This document shows positions 10,117 to 20,602 of a stretch of DNA of 64,000 nt, one piece after another. The position numbers and the translations under genes were made by a program. Origin of the DNA: Pseudomonas cremoricolorata (GTDB lineage Bacteria; Pseudomonadota; Gammaproteobacteria; Pseudomonadales; Pseudomonadaceae); the NCBI RefSeq assembly GCF_000759535.1, contig NZ_CP009455.1:1922001-1986000 (forward strand). The letters run 5' to 3'. A model generated the notes under the pieces. It was not told where the DNA came from and made no database searches. It saw nothing but the letters and a program-made list of their open reading frames with translations. Position 1 is the stretch's first letter. Every line of letters starts with the position of its first letter.

Positions 10117-13100
10117 GTGACCACTTCTACCTCCCAGACGCTGACCCCCACCGCTGTCGCCGCACTGCTCGACAACCTGCTGGCCTGGTCGGCCGTGCTC
10201 GAGCCGCGACTGCGGGCGCAGTTGAGCCTGCTCGAAGTGCTCGAAGAACACATTGGCGTCGAGCTGCGCACCCATTACAGCGGTCCGATCGACCCGCGTC
10301 TGGTGCAAGATCTGCTCGATGCTGCGCTGCTGCGGCACGTCAGTGAGCAGCCGCTTGCCTTCGACCCGTCCATCCATGCGCCGTGGCGCTGGGAAGGGCA
10401 GGCGGTGCAGGAGATCGACGAGCAACGGCGAGAGACCATCGAGTTGCTGATCGAGAGCGTCGGCACGCGCTTGCTTGACTATTACCACGACTACCTGACC
10501 CGCCACTGGCACGCAGTTCCCGATGACCTGCCCGCGCCAGACGACTATCGCCAGCGCTGCGCTGCCTGGCTGGCGGAACACCAGGCCGAGCTGAGCGCGG
10601 CGTTGGCACCGACCGCGCTGGCAGCGCTGTCGATCGCCGAGGTTCGCGCAGCCATCCATGCTCTGGAGCGCGCCTGGCACGCGCAGAATGCGCTCGTCAG
10701 CCTGGCCAGCAGCGACGAGCGTGCAGCGCTCGATCGACTGGCGCAAGCGCAGCTGCCCGAGGCGTTTCACCGGTTGAACGATGCCGAGCGTGCTCGCCTG
10801 CAGGACGCCTTCGACCTGTGGCGCGCAGCCGAGGCCCAGGCACGGAGGTTACTTTCAGGCGTGACCAGCCTGCATGAGCATGCCCGTGCCCTGGCCAGCG
10901 ATTACTTGGCCGAGCAACTGGACATGCAGTTGTCGCCCGACCTGATACGCGTCGAACTCGGCAGCCGCGACCATCCGCAATTGCCGCCGCTGCGGCGCAG
11001 TCTCTCCGAGCTGGTCGCTGGCGGCGCACAGGATCTGAACGTGCTGTACGCGCTGCGTGAGGTCAGCAGCGCCGTGCGCCTGAGCGCCGCACCGACGCCT
11101 GCTGACATTCAGCGTCTGCTGCTCGAATGCGACGGCCGCGCCGGCTATCTGGCGGCTGTGCAAACCCGGCATGCTCAGGGCGAGGTGCGCCAGGCCTTGC
11201 TGGATGTGGTCGATCGTCAACTGCGCTACAGCGCCCTGCGTGCAGACTTTGCCGGTCACCTCCCGACGGCGCGGCATGAGCAGATACTGACGGCACTGGA
11301 GCGGCCCTCGACTTCGGTGCAGGTCAGCAGCCTGGAGGTGTTCGATGCGCCCTGCAGCGACCTGCTGGTGTTCAGTTTTCATGACACTCAGGGCGAGACC
11401 GAAGCCTTGGCGCTCTATGCCCCTGGCAAAGCGGACGGCCAGGAATGGGTCATACTGCCGTCGGCGCGGGCGCTGAGCGCCGAGCTGGGACAGTGGTTGG
11501 GCTCGGCTGTCGGACGTCACTACCTGCTCGAGCAGTTGCCGTTCGACCAGCGTCAGCCGCTGGGCGTGCGGCTTGAGCAGGCGCAGGAGGACCCTTCCCA
11601 ATGGCCTTTGGACCGCGATCTGCGTAGCGCCAGCGGCGATTACTCAAGCGCTGTGCAGCGCGGGCTTCAGGCGCGACTACAGAGCCGCGAAGCGCAGGTG
11701 GCCCACAGCGTTGCGCCGCACTGGTATGACGCAGCGAGCCTTGATGAGCGACGCGCCGTCAATCAGCTACGACAGCGTGCCCGCTTGGCCGAGCAGGCCT
11801 TCGCCAGAAACCTCGGCGACTGTCCGAGTTTTCTGGGCTATGCGCGCAAGGCGGTGAGCGAGGCCATTGCGCCGTATCTGACCAGTAAGGGGCTGAGCGA
11901 GGCGGTCGATCCGGAGTCGATCATCATCGACTTGCAGCCGTCGCTGGGCGATGGCCCAGTCGAGTCGATCAACCTGATCGATCTGGTGTGCTTCGGCTAC
12001 GACGACAACAGCGGTATCGACCATCCCGACCGCGGCGTGCGCTCATCCGTCGGTCAGGACCTGTCGGCCCTTCGCAGCGCCGATCTGGCACGTTATGCCC
12101 GGCGCGCGTACCTCGGTCAGCAGTACGTGGCCGAGGTGCGTAGCCGCTACCTGGCCGCCAGTGGCGCCGATTACCGCCAGCATCAGTTGCGTTTCGCCGA
12201 CGCGATGAGTGCCGGGGTGGAGCGCGACCTGCGCCTGGCCCTGGCCAGTGGGCAGTTGCAGCGCGGCACCTATGATCAGTTGCTGGGGCTGATCAACGAG
12301 TTAGTGGCTCTGGCGCCGGATGATCTCGACGATTCTGCATCGCAGGCGGTGCTCGACCGCCCGGGCGTGCTGCGTTTGCGCGTAGCGGGTGCAGCGATCA
12401 TAGGCTGCTACGTGTTTCGGCTGATCCGTGGGGGTGTCGCCGAAGACTGGCTGTACACCGCCGATGCGCCAGATGGCGTGTTGTGGCGACCCTACGCACG
12501 GCTCGCCACGGCGGCGGGTGGAACGTTGGCCGGCTACCTGCTGACACGCAGCCGGCTGGCCCAGCGTGGCGAGGTCGAGCAGCGTTTGCAGGCGCTGGCG
12601 AACCAGCAGGCGCACCTCGATTCGTTGCGCCAGATCGATCAGGTGCTCAACCTGCCGCGTGAATTCGACCGTCTCATCGAGCATGGCCTGGCCGATGTCG
12701 AAGACGCCACCCACAGCCGCGCCGAGGTGATCCGCGCGCAGGTCATCAAGGGTCTCTTGTTCGCCGCGCCGCTGAGCCTGATCTATCCGCCATTCGCCGC
12801 CCTGCTCGGCGCCTGGTTCGTGGTGGCGCCGCTGCGCTCGGCGGTGATCGCCCACACCCAGGGTGATACCGCCCGGGCACTCCAGGCATGGCTGGAAGCG
12901 TCCTGGGCTGCACTCGGTGGGCTGGCGACCTTGCCTGGCGCCAGCTTGCGTGCGGTCAGGCCGCTGCTGCAAGGCACGCGCCGTGCGGGCGCCAGGGCGC
13001 GGGTGCGTATCACCGCAACCCGCCGTCCGGCGGCGCTAGAGTTCGATCGCCGCTGGGCGGTGTCGCAAGTGCCTGATGAGCTGCAGCAGGTGCACGAGCC

Positions 13101-14031
13101 AGGTATCTGGCTGGGCACCTGGCGCAGCGCGACGAACGCCGAGGCGCCTGGCGTGGCGCATTTCATTCGCCACCAAGGGCGGTATTTCAAAGTCGAGTAC
13201 GATTCGGCCCAGCACACCCTGCGGGTGCTCAAGGCCAACCTGCCCGGCAGTTTTCATCACCCGGCCGTGGCGCGTGGCGCCGATGGACGCTGGCTGGCCA
13301 ATAGCCCGGGATTACGTGGCGGGGCGCCGATTGAGGATGTCGGGCGCATCAGCTCGCCGCGTCAGGTGGCACTGGGTGAGGGCGCGCCGAACAACCTGCG
13401 TGGGGCGCTGCAAGGCGAAGCGTTGGTCGGGCGGCTGGGCCAAGCGGGCGACGACGCCTATCTGTTCACCCTCAATGCCCAGACCTGCGTGGCCGTGTCG
13501 CTGTACAACCCGGCAACCAAGGCTGGCGCCGTGATTCACTTCGATCACAACATCAAGCCCCTGATCGAGCAGACCGTGCGTGACGTGCTGGGGCGTATCC
13601 GCAGTGAGGGCAGCGGTTCGCTGCGGGCGGTGATGGCAGGCGGCGACTGGCTTGGCGGGCAGGACATCGGCGGTCCGGTGCGTGCAGTGCTGCGCCAGAA
13701 TGGGGTCCGTCCGAGCTGGCAGCACTGGTCGTACTCCAGTTGTCTGGGCAATACCTATGGCCTGACGCTCGACTTGCGCACTGGGCTGACGCGGGTCTAC
13801 TCGATGGATGGCCAGTTGGTGGAGCAGGTACTCGATCCGCTGATGCGCGCTGCCCAGCGGGGAGCCCCCGGTGCCCTGGCCGAGCGGGCGCGGCGTTTCA
13901 TGGCCCGCGTGCGAAGCGAGCCGTTGTACCAGGGCAGCGATGGCCTGGTGCGCAACGCAGCGGGACAGGTGCAGAGCGCCAGCGCTTATCGTCACCACGG
14001 CTTGACCCTGGTCGATCTGTCCAGCGGCTGA
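10117..14031 (+). CDS. Large toxin-like protein with C-terminal CheD-like glutamine deamidase domain
   Basis: Protein of 1304 residues, not recognised as a named family over most of its length. The N-terminal ~700 residues are helical and rich in Ala, Leu, Arg and Gln, with a repeated ARLQ-type composition seen in the large dermonecrotic-toxin-like proteins of Pseudomonas. Hydrophobic stretches lie near 749-771, 797-811 and 876-912, suitable for membrane insertion. Residues ~1110-1230 resemble CheD: T1118, C1124 and H1141 have the exact spacing of the CheD catalytic triad, the CVAV and NPATKAGA segments around them match, and an [14 protein letters not shown] segment matches the end of the CheD fold. 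I infer a deamidase effector. No signal peptide, secretion gene or immunity gene is adjacent. The start is a GTG with GGAG nine bases upstream. Confidence 0.75.
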   Translation: MTTSTSQTLTPTAVAALLDNLLAWSAVLEPRLRAQLSLLEVLEEHIGVELRTHYSGPIDPRLVQDLLDAALLRHVSEQPLAFDPSIHAPWRWEGQAVQEIDEQRRETIELLIESVGTRLLDYYHDYLTRHWHAVPDDLPAPDDYRQRCAAWLAEHQAELSAALAPTALAALSIAEVRAAIHALERAWHAQNALVSLASSDERAALDRLAQAQLPEAFHRLNDAERARLQDAFDLWRAAEAQARRLLSGVTSLHEHARALASDYLAEQLDMQLSPDLIRVELGSRDHPQLPPLRRSLSELVAGGAQDLNVLYALREVSSAVRLSAAPTPADIQRLLLECDGRAGYLAAVQTRHAQGEVRQALLDVVDRQLRYSALRADFAGHLPTARHEQILTALERPSTSVQVSSLEVFDAPCSDLLVFSFHDTQGETEALALYAPGKADGQEWVILPSARALSAELGQWLGSAVGRHYLLEQLPFDQRQPLGVRLEQAQEDPSQWPLDRDLRSASGDYSSAVQRGLQARLQSREAQVAHSVAPHWYDAASLDERRAVNQLRQRARLAEQAFARNLGDCPSFLGYARKAVSEAIAPYLTSKGLSEAVDPESIIIDLQPSLGDGPVESINLIDLVCFGYDDNSGIDHPDRGVRSSVGQDLSALRSADLARYARRAYLGQQYVAEVRSRYLAASGADYRQHQLRFADAMSAGVERDLRLALASGQLQRGTYDQLLGLINELVALAPDDLDDSASQAVLDRPGVLRLRVAGAAIIGCYVFRLIRGGVAEDWLYTADAPDGVLWRPYARLATAAGGTLAGYLLTRSRLAQRGEVEQRLQALANQQAHLDSLRQIDQVLNLPREFDRLIEHGLADVEDATHSRAEVIRAQVIKGLLFAAPLSLIYPPFAALLGAWFVVAPLRSAVIAHTQGDTARALQAWLEASWAALGGLATLPGASLRAVRPLLQGTRRAGARARVRITATRRPAALEFDRRWAVSQVPDELQQVHEPGIWLGTWRSATNAEAPGVAHFIRHQGRYFKVEYDSAQHTLRVLKANLPGSFHHPAVARGADGRWLANSPGLRGGAPIEDVGRISSPRQVALGEGAPNNLRGALQGEALVGRLGQAGDDAYLFTLNAQTCVAVSLYNPATKAGAVIHFDHNIKPLIEQTVRDVLGRIRSEGSGSLRAVMAGGDWLGGQDIGGPVRAVLRQNGVRPSWQHWSYSSCLGNTYGLTLDLRTGLTRVYSMDGQLVEQVLDPLMRAAQRGAPGALAERARRFMARVRSEPLYQGSDGLVRNAAGQVQSASAYRHHGLTLVDLSSG

Positions 14032-14035
14032 AATG

Positions 14036-14065
14036 AAAACGCCCCGGCAGATGCCGGGGCGTTTT
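14036..14065. terminator. Bidirectional terminator between toxin-like gene and accC
   Basis: A perfect 14-base inverted repeat (AAAACGCCCCGGCA and its complement) is separated by two bases, GC-rich with A/T ends on both sides. It lies five bases after the stop of the plus-strand gene and 20 bases after the accC stop on the other strand, so it can serve both convergent transcripts. Confidence 0.93.
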
Positions 14066-14085
14066 CTCATCGCAGCAGCGCTCGA

Positions 14086-15441
14086 TCAGTCCTGGTTGGC
14101 CAGTTTGTGCTCGAGGTAATGGATGTTGACGCCACCTTTGCAGAAACCTTCATCACGCACCAGGTCGCGGTGCAGCGGGATGTTGGTCTTGATGCCGTCG
14201 ACGACGATCTCGTCCAGGGCATTGCGCATGCGCGCCATGGCTTCGTCGCGGTCCTTGCCGTAGGTGATCAGCTTGCCGATCAGCGAGTCGTAGTTCGGCG
14301 GAACCGAATAACCGCTGTACAGGTGCGAATCGACCCGCACGCCATTGCCGCCCGGCGCGTGGAAATGCTTGACGGTGCCAGGGGAGGGGATGAATTTCTT
14401 CGGGTCCTCGGCGTTGATCCGGCATTCCAGCGAGTGACCACGAATGACCACGTCTTCCTGGCGAATCGACAGCTTGTTGCCCGCGGCGATGCTGAGCATC
14501 TCCTTGACGATGTCGATACCGGTGACCATTTCCGACACCGGATGCTCCACCTGCACGCGGGTGTTCATCTCGATGAAGTAGAAGCGGCCGTTTTCGTAGA
14601 GGAACTCGAAGGTGCCAGCACCGCGGTAGCCGATCTCGATGCAGGCATCGACGCAGCGCTTGAACACTTCCTGACGGGCTTTTTCATCGATGCCCGGGGC
14701 CGGTGCTTCTTCCAGCACCTTCTGGTGGCGGCGCTGCAGCGAGCAGTCGCGGTCACCCAGGTGAATGGCGTTGCCCTGGCCGTCGGACATCACCTGCACT
14801 TCCACGTGACGTGGGTTGGTGAGGAATTTTTCCAGGTAGACCATCGGGTTGCCGAAGGCCGCACCGGCTTCGGTACGGGTCAGCTTGGCCGAAGCGATGA
14901 GGTCTTCTTCCTTGTGCACCACGCGCATGCCACGGCCACCGCCGCCGCCTGCTGCCTTGATGATCACCGGATAGCCGACCTGACGAGCGATCGCCAGGGC
15001 GGTCTCTTCGTCTTCCGGCAGCGGGCCATCGGAGCCCGGTACGGTCGGAACGCCAGATTTGATCATGGCTTCCTTGGCCGACACCTTGTCGCCCATCAGG
15101 CGGATGGTGTCGGCTTTCGGGCCGATGAAGGCGAAACCGGATTTTTCCACCTGCTCGGCGAAGTCGGCGTTTTCCGCGAGGAAGCCGTAGCCGGGGTGGA
15201 TGGCAGTCGCACCGGTCACTTCGGCAGCGGCGATGATCGCCGGGATGTGCAGGTACGATTTGTTGGACGGTGCCGGGCCGATGCAGACCGACTCGTCTGC
15301 CAGACCCAGGTGCATCAGTTCACGGTCGGCGATGGAGTGCACGGCGACGGTCTTGATGCCCAGCTCTTTGCAGGCACGCAGGATGCGCAGGGCGATTTCG
15401 CCACGGTTGGCGATCAGGACTTTTTCGAGCTTCGCAGACAT
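14086..15441 (-). CDS. accC: Acetyl-CoA carboxylase, biotin carboxylase subunit
   Basis: ATP-grasp enzyme that carboxylates the biotin of AccB, the first half-reaction of malonyl-CoA formation. Visible landmarks are the N-terminal [11 protein letters not shown], the glycine-rich ATP loop [11 protein letters not shown], the [12 protein letters not shown] active-site segment and the C-terminal domain. Length is 451 residues, as expected. The ATG at 15441 is preceded by GGAGAG. It lies 17 bases downstream of accB in the aroQ-accB-accC operon. Confidence 0.98.
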   Translation of the reverse strand: MSAKLEKVLIANRGEIALRILRACKELGIKTVAVHSIADRELMHLGLADESVCIGPAPSNKSYLHIPAIIAAAEVTGATAIHPGYGFLAENADFAEQVEKSGFAFIGPKADTIRLMGDKVSAKEAMIKSGVPTVPGSDGPLPEDEETALAIARQVGYPVIIKAAGGGGGRGMRVVHKEEDLIASAKLTRTEAGAAFGNPMVYLEKFLTNPRHVEVQVMSDGQGNAIHLGDRDCSLQRRHQKVLEEAPAPGIDEKARQEVFKRCVDACIEIGYRGAGTFEFLYENGRFYFIEMNTRVQVEHPVSEMVTGIDIVKEMLSIAAGNKLSIRQEDVVIRGHSLECRINAEDPKKFIPSPGTVKHFHAPGGNGVRVDSHLYSGYSVPPNYDSLIGKLITYGKDRDEAMARMRNALDEIVVDGIKTNIPLHRDLVRDEGFCKGGVNIHYLEHKLANQD

Positions 15442-15458
15442 CGTTGGCTCTCCGCGCT

Positions 15459-15920
15459 TCAAACGACGGTGAACAGCGGCTGGTCGTACTCAACCGGCTG
15501 ACCGTCTTCCACCAGGATGGCATCGATGACGCCGCCGATGTCGGCTTCGATGTGGTTCATCATCTTCATGGCTTCGACGATGCACAGGGTGTCGCCTTTC
15601 TTCACGCTCTGACCGACTTCAGCGAAGTTCGGCGAGGTCGGCGAAGGCTTGCGGTAGAAAGTGCCGACCATCGGCGAGCGGATCACGGTGCCTTTGAGGG
15701 CCGGAGCGGCCGCTTCGGCGGCTGGCGCGGCGGCGGCTGCAGGGGCTGCGGCCACTGGAGCAGCGGCCGGAGCCGGGGCAGGAGCGTAGAACTGCTGAGC
15801 AGCCGGGGTCTTGCTGTGACGGCTGATACGGACGGACTCTTCGCCTTCCTTGATCTCCAGCTCGTCGATGCCAGACTCTTCCAGCAGCTCGATCAGTTTC
15901 TTGACTTTACGGATATCCAT
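15459..15920 (-). CDS. accB: Acetyl-CoA carboxylase biotin carboxyl carrier protein
   Basis: Carries biotin between biotin carboxylase and carboxyltransferase. The N-terminal domain starts [16 protein letters not shown]. It is followed by a mobile Ala/Pro-rich linker (about residues 43-78) and the biotinyl domain with the EAMKMM motif, whose lysine is the biotinylation site. Length is 153 residues. A GGGAG ribosome site stands seven bases before the ATG at 15920. Confidence 0.98.
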   Translation of the reverse strand: MDIRKVKKLIELLEESGIDELEIKEGEESVRISRHSKTPAAQQFYAPAPAPAAAPVAAAPAAAAAPAAEAAAPALKGTVIRSPMVGTFYRKPSPTSPNFAEVGQSVKKGDTLCIVEAMKMMNHIEADIGGVIDAILVEDGQPVEYDQPLFTVV

Positions 15921-16013
15921 TAAGCAACTCCCAGGATTCGGTCGGGGGTGTAGGGTAAAAACGTTCGCTGACGTTTCTTCGAGGCCCCGGCGCAAGGCCA
16001 GGGCTTGGGGTCA

Positions 16014-16466
16014 TCAGGGCTGTGCGTTGGCAGCCAGGTGTTCCAGCGCGGACTCCAGGGCCAAGCGGTAGCCGGTGGCGCCCAGGCCGCAGATCACCCC
16101 TACGGCAACATCGGAAAAGTAGGAGTGGTGACGGAACGGTTCGCGTTTGTGCACGTTGGACAGATGCACTTCGATGAATGGGATGCTCACTGCCAGCAAT
16201 GCGTCACGTAGCGCGACGCTGGTGTGGGTGAACGCCGCCGGGTTGATTACGATGAAGTCGACGCCCTCGTCACGGGCTGCGTGAATACGCTCGATCAGTT
16301 CGTACTCGGCATTGCTCTGCAAATGCTGCAGGTGATGGCCTGCGGCACGCGCACGCTGCTCCAGGTCCTGATTGATCTGGGCGAGGGTGGCGGCGCCATA
16401 GTGGCCCGGCTCGCGGGTGCCCAGCAGGTTCAGGTTGGGGCCGTGCAGGACCAGTAGGGTTGCCAT
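16014..16466 (-). CDS. aroQ: Type II 3-dehydroquinate dehydratase
   Basis: Dehydrates 3-dehydroquinate to 3-dehydroshikimate in the shikimate pathway. The 150-residue flavodoxin-like protein has the [14 protein letters not shown] motif with the catalytic-loop Arg and Tyr, the NPAAFTHTS substrate-binding segment, and [18 protein letters not shown] with the catalytic His. It is the first gene of the aroQ-accB-accC unit, 93 bases before accB. The ATG at 16466 is preceded by AAGGAAA. Confidence 0.97.
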   Translation of the reverse strand: MATLLVLHGPNLNLLGTREPGHYGAATLAQINQDLEQRARAAGHHLQHLQSNAEYELIERIHAARDEGVDFIVINPAAFTHTSVALRDALLAVSIPFIEVHLSNVHKREPFRHHSYFSDVAVGVICGLGATGYRLALESALEHLAANAQP

Positions 16467-16644
16467 CGAGGTTTCCTTGGTTTTGTAGGGCAATTCGACA
16501 TAGCGCGGCGACTATGCCGTAAACCGACCTCGAGTGTCCAGTTCCCAGCAATAGACAGCACGATGTCCGAGGTTCAGGGAAAGTATGTGACTGAATGCCT
16601 GGGTTTGGTCACTCATCCCTGCGCAGTGCCCGCAGCAGGCAGGC

Positions 16645-18423
16645 TCATCGGTTCAGGATCGAGCCCACACGCGACAGCACCTCGACGAAATCGCCGACGT
16701 TGATCTCGCCAACCACCCGTTCGCCGCGCACTTCCTCGCCGTTCGCAGCAAAGAACAACAGCGCAGGCGGGCCGAACAGGCCGTAGCGGTCGAGCAGGGC
16801 GCGCTGTTCGGCGTTGCTCTGGGTGATATCGAAACGCAGCAGGCGATAATCGCCGAGCGGGCCTTGTACGCTGGGCGCGTTGAGCACTTCGTGTTCGATC
16901 ACCTTGCAACTGATGCACCAGTCGGCGTACCAGTCGAGCAGTACCGGGCGACCTTCAGCCTTGGCCGCGGCCAACGCCGCATCCAGCGCTGCCGGGCTGC
17001 TGATGGTCTGCCACTGAGTGCCGGGCTGGGCGGCGCCGGCCACCGCTGGCACTGCGCCGGGCAAGGGCCGCAGTGGGTCGCCCTGGCCGCTGAGCGCGCC
17101 ATACCAGCAGGCCAGCGCGTAGCTCAGCAGCAGCAGGCCGAGCAGTTGCGCCAAGCGCTGGCGTGGGGTCTTCACTACCCACTCGAGCGTGCCGAGGAAC
17201 AGCGCCACGCCAGCAGCCAGCAAGCCGACCAGCAACAGTGTCAGCGGCCCTGGCAGCACGCGGCTGAGCAGGCCGATGGCCAGGCCCAGCAGCAACACGC
17301 CGATGGCGTTCTTCACCGTATTCATCCACGGCCCGCTTTTCGGCAGCCAGGCCGCGCCACCGGTGGCCACCAGCAGCAGCGGCGCGCCCATGCCCAGGCC
17401 CAGGGCGAACAGTTTCAAAGCCCCGCCCAGCGCATCACCGCTGGCGCTGATATACAGCAGGGCACCGGCCAGCGGCGCCGACACGCAGGGCGATACCAGC
17501 AGGCTGGACAGCACGCCCAGTACCGCCGCACCCAGCAGCGAGCCACCACGCGTGCGGCTGGCGACGCTGTCGAGGCGGCTGCTCAACGCCTGCGGCAGCT
17601 TGATTTCGAACAGGCCGAACATGGCCAGGGCAAACACCACGAAGAACAGCGCGAACGGCACCAGCACCCAGGCCGATTGCAGTTGTGCCTGCAAGTTGAG
17701 ACTGGCACCGAACAGGCCCATCAAGGCGCCCAGCACTGCGAAGCTGGCGGCCATCGGCAGCACGTAGGCCAGCGACAGTGCCAGGCCGCGCGCGCCCCCG
17801 ACCTGACCGCGCAAGACCACCCCCGAGAGAATCGGCAGCATCGGCAGCACGCAGGGGGTGAAGGTCAGGCCGAGTCCGGCGAGGAAGAACAGCAGCAGCG
17901 ATTTCCAGGTCCAGCCCTGTTCGGTTGCCAACGTCGCCCCGCTCGGCGCGGGGCCATCACCGGGAATCTCCAGGCGTTGGGTCTGCGGCGGGTAGCACAG
18001 GCCCTTGTCGGCGCAGCCCTGATAGCCCACCAGCAGGGTGAAGGCGTGGCTGGCGCTGGCGGGGCGCGGCAGCTCGATGTCGAGCACGCCGTGGTACACC
18101 TCGACATCGCCGAAGAATTCGTCGTGCTTGGCCTCGCCCGGCGGAATCAGCGCTGCGCCCAGCGCAACATCGGCCGGTTCGCTGTGGAACTGGAAGCGGT
18201 GCTTATAAAGGTAGTAGCCGTCGGTGGCCACGAAGCGCACGGTGATCGACTGGGCGTCGGCCTTGACCAGGCTTAGCTGGAACGCTTGCTCGACCGGCAG
18301 AAAATCGGCCTGGTTGCTGCTGGCAGCGGCGCCGAGGGTGGCGCTGGGGCGGTTGTCGAGCAGCCCGGCGGCGAATACCGGTGTGGTCAGCAGCAGGAGC
18401 AGCAGGAGGAACAGGCGGCGCAT
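16645..18423 (-). CDS. dsbD: Thiol:disulfide interchange protein DsbD
   Basis: Moves reducing power from cytoplasmic thioredoxin to periplasmic partners such as DsbC and DsbE. Architecture over 592 residues: signal peptide; N-terminal periplasmic domain with the cysteines of the GCADKGLCYPP motif; an eight-helix membrane core with one conserved Cys in the FTPCVLPMLP segment and a second in LVSPCVSAPLAG; and a C-terminal thioredoxin-like domain with WCISCK. All three cysteine pairs are present. The start is the ATG at 18423; its ribosome site is weak. A second copy (dipZ) is common in this genus. Confidence 0.95.
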   Translation of the reverse strand: MRRLFLLLLLLLTTPVFAAGLLDNRPSATLGAAASSNQADFLPVEQAFQLSLVKADAQSITVRFVATDGYYLYKHRFQFHSEPADVALGAALIPPGEAKHDEFFGDVEVYHGVLDIELPRPASASHAFTLLVGYQGCADKGLCYPPQTQRLEIPGDGPAPSGATLATEQGWTWKSLLLFFLAGLGLTFTPCVLPMLPILSGVVLRGQVGGARGLALSLAYVLPMAASFAVLGALMGLFGASLNLQAQLQSAWVLVPFALFFVVFALAMFGLFEIKLPQALSSRLDSVASRTRGGSLLGAAVLGVLSSLLVSPCVSAPLAGALLYISASGDALGGALKLFALGLGMGAPLLLVATGGAAWLPKSGPWMNTVKNAIGVLLLGLAIGLLSRVLPGPLTLLLVGLLAAGVALFLGTLEWVVKTPRQRLAQLLGLLLLSYALACWYGALSGQGDPLRPLPGAVPAVAGAAQPGTQWQTISSPAALDAALAAAKAEGRPVLLDWYADWCISCKVIEHEVLNAPSVQGPLGDYRLLRFDITQSNAEQRALLDRYGLFGPPALLFFAANGEEVRGERVVGEINVGDFVEVLSRVGSILNR

Positions 18424-18527
18424 GACGGACTCGCTAGGCAAAACGTGGGCGCATCATAGCCGACTTGCGCTTGGCAGGCATCGACGCAGGCCGGACGGCG
18501 CACCGCGCCAAATGGCCGCAGCGCGCT

Positions 18528-20489
18528 TCACACGCGAAACGCTCGTACCGCGGTATTGAGTTCACCGCCCAGGCGCAGCAACTGACCGCCTTGTTCACGG
18601 CCTTCGCCGATGCGTTGCAGGTTGTCGTTGCCCAGCTCATGAATGCGTTCGCTGTGGTCGCGGATTTCGCTGACCGCACCGCGCTGCTGCGCGGTGGCAT
18701 CGGCGATGCGCACGGCGGTGGCGGCGATGGTGTCGATGGCGCGCACGATCTCATCCAGCGCGCCGTCTGCCGCCTCGGCCTGGCTGGCGGTGGTGCGGGC
18801 GTGTTCGAGCTGGGTACGCATGCCCGCCACCGATTGCCGCGCGGCCTGTTGCAGGCGGTCGATCAGGCTCTGGATTTCCCCGGTAGCGCCTGTGGTGCGC
18901 TGGGCCAGCGAACGTACTTCGTCGGCGACCACGGCAAAGCCGCGGCCCATTTCCCCGGCCCGCGCCGCCTCGATGGCGGCGTTCAGGGCCAGCAGGTTGG
19001 TCTGCTCGGCAATCGAGCGAATCACCGTCAGCACGCCGCCGATGGTGGCCGATTCCTCGGCCAGCTGTTCGATGCTGCGGGCATTGCCCTGCACCTCGTC
19101 GACCAGCGTACGCAGCCCCGACAAACTGCTGCCGATCACCTGCTGGCCGTGTTGCACGGCGCGCCCGGCATCGTGCCCGGCGTTGGCCGCGGCGCTGGCG
19201 TCGCTGGCGACCTGAACGATGGTCGTCTCCAGCTCGCCCAGGGCATCGCGGATCTGCGCGGTGTCGCTGGCCTGGCGTTCGGCACCGTCATGCAGGGCGC
19301 TGCTCATGTCGGCCAGGGCATGGCTGCTGCCGCCGACCTGCTCGGCATGGTGGCGCAGGGTGCCGACCAGCTCCACCAGGTATTGGCGCAGGCGGTTGAG
19401 CGAATCCTGAATGTCGTGCAGTTCGCGGTTGGTACGCCCCAGCGAGATGGTCTCGGCGAAATCACCTTCGGCCCAGCGCGACAGCGCCGGCGCCAGATTG
19501 CTCAAGGTCCGCGCCATGCGTCGTTGCAAGGTGTCGATCAGCACCGCGATCAGCAGAATCACCGCGATCATCAGCACTTGCAGGGTGCGCACCTCGCCCT
19601 GGATCTGCCCATGCAGGCCACGCACCTGCGGCTCCAGCGCGGCGATCGCCTGCTGCACCGCGTCCAGATGCGCTTGCGTGCTGGCCGCCAGTGCCGTACG
19701 CCGTTCGATCTGCTCGCGGGTGCGCTGCAATTCTGCGGGATAGCGGCCAAGCAGGCTGTGCAACTGGCGCTTGAGGTCGACGCCGAGGTCTTCCGGGGCT
19801 TTCTGCGCCTCGCTCTGCAAGCCCATCATGGCGGCGAAATCATCGCTGCTCGACTGCGCTGGCGCAGTGACGCCAAGCAGCGCCAGCGCATCCAGATGCT
19901 CGGCCTGAGCGTCGATCTGCTGCAACTCGCGCTCGACTTCCGCGGCCAGCTCGGCGCGGCCGCTGCTGACCAGTTTGTCGCGCGCCAGCGACAGTCGCGC
20001 CAGGTGTACGGCGGCCTCCAGCAGTGGCGCGCGGTAGCGGTCGGCGAGGGGCGTGTCGCTGCCATCGGCATAGCGTGCGAGCTGTTCGAGGTTGGCGCCC
20101 AGCTCGCGTTCGGCCTGCAGGAGCAGGGCCTGGGGGTCGCCTGCGAGCTTGCCGGCAGCCAGCAGGTCACTGCCGGCAAAGGCCTGCAATTGATTGAGGC
20201 TGGGGTGCAAGGTGTCGGCCAGTTCGGCCGGCCAGGCGGCCAGTTCAGCCTGCAGCTGTTCGGTGCCCTGCACGGCAGCGGCATGGCGCAGGGCATCGCC
20301 GCTGGCCAGGTACGCTTGCACGTTGCTCGACACGTCGCTCTGGAACTGCTGCGCCAGGCCCAGGTAGCGCTCCATCATCTGGTAGGGGCGTTGCAGCGCC
20401 TGCTGCGACCACCACAGGGTCGCGCCGAGGGCGATGCACACGGTTACCAGCAGCAGGGTATTGAAGTTGGTCAGCAGCTTCAGACGCAT
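18528..20489 (-). CDS. Methyl-accepting chemotaxis protein, CtpL-like
   Basis: Transmembrane chemoreceptor of 653 residues. TM1 (about 7-29) is followed by a ~265-residue mostly helical periplasmic domain, TM2 near 295-318, HAMP and a signalling domain with the conserved hairpin tip ([20 protein letters not shown]). It lies between dsbD and the gcbA-type gene, exactly as ctpL (PA4844) does in P. aeruginosa, whose product mediates taxis to inorganic phosphate. The long helical sensor domain fits a helical bimodular type, but ligand specificity cannot be read from the sequence. There is no C-terminal CheR-binding pentapeptide. The ribosome site before the ATG at 20489 is weak. Confidence 0.88.
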   Translation of the reverse strand: MRLKLLTNFNTLLLVTVCIALGATLWWSQQALQRPYQMMERYLGLAQQFQSDVSSNVQAYLASGDALRHAAAVQGTEQLQAELAAWPAELADTLHPSLNQLQAFAGSDLLAAGKLAGDPQALLLQAERELGANLEQLARYADGSDTPLADRYRAPLLEAAVHLARLSLARDKLVSSGRAELAAEVERELQQIDAQAEHLDALALLGVTAPAQSSSDDFAAMMGLQSEAQKAPEDLGVDLKRQLHSLLGRYPAELQRTREQIERRTALAASTQAHLDAVQQAIAALEPQVRGLHGQIQGEVRTLQVLMIAVILLIAVLIDTLQRRMARTLSNLAPALSRWAEGDFAETISLGRTNRELHDIQDSLNRLRQYLVELVGTLRHHAEQVGGSSHALADMSSALHDGAERQASDTAQIRDALGELETTIVQVASDASAAANAGHDAGRAVQHGQQVIGSSLSGLRTLVDEVQGNARSIEQLAEESATIGGVLTVIRSIAEQTNLLALNAAIEAARAGEMGRGFAVVADEVRSLAQRTTGATGEIQSLIDRLQQAARQSVAGMRTQLEHARTTASQAEAADGALDEIVRAIDTIAATAVRIADATAQQRGAVSEIRDHSERIHELGNDNLQRIGEGREQGGQLLRLGGELNTAVRAFRV

Positions 20490-20602
20490 GGCCGCGCACT
20501 TCCAGCAAGGGATTGGTGGGCGCAGACAGTATTGCCAAGGTGTGACCGATTGATGACGACAGCGGTTTGACGCCAAAAAAAGTGGCAATTGGCCTTCAGT
20601 GG

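Noticed and set aside
13468..13830. The CheD-like domain as part of a chemotaxis operon
   Set aside because: No cheA, cheW, cheY or cheR gene is adjacent, and the domain is fused to more than 1100 unrelated residues.
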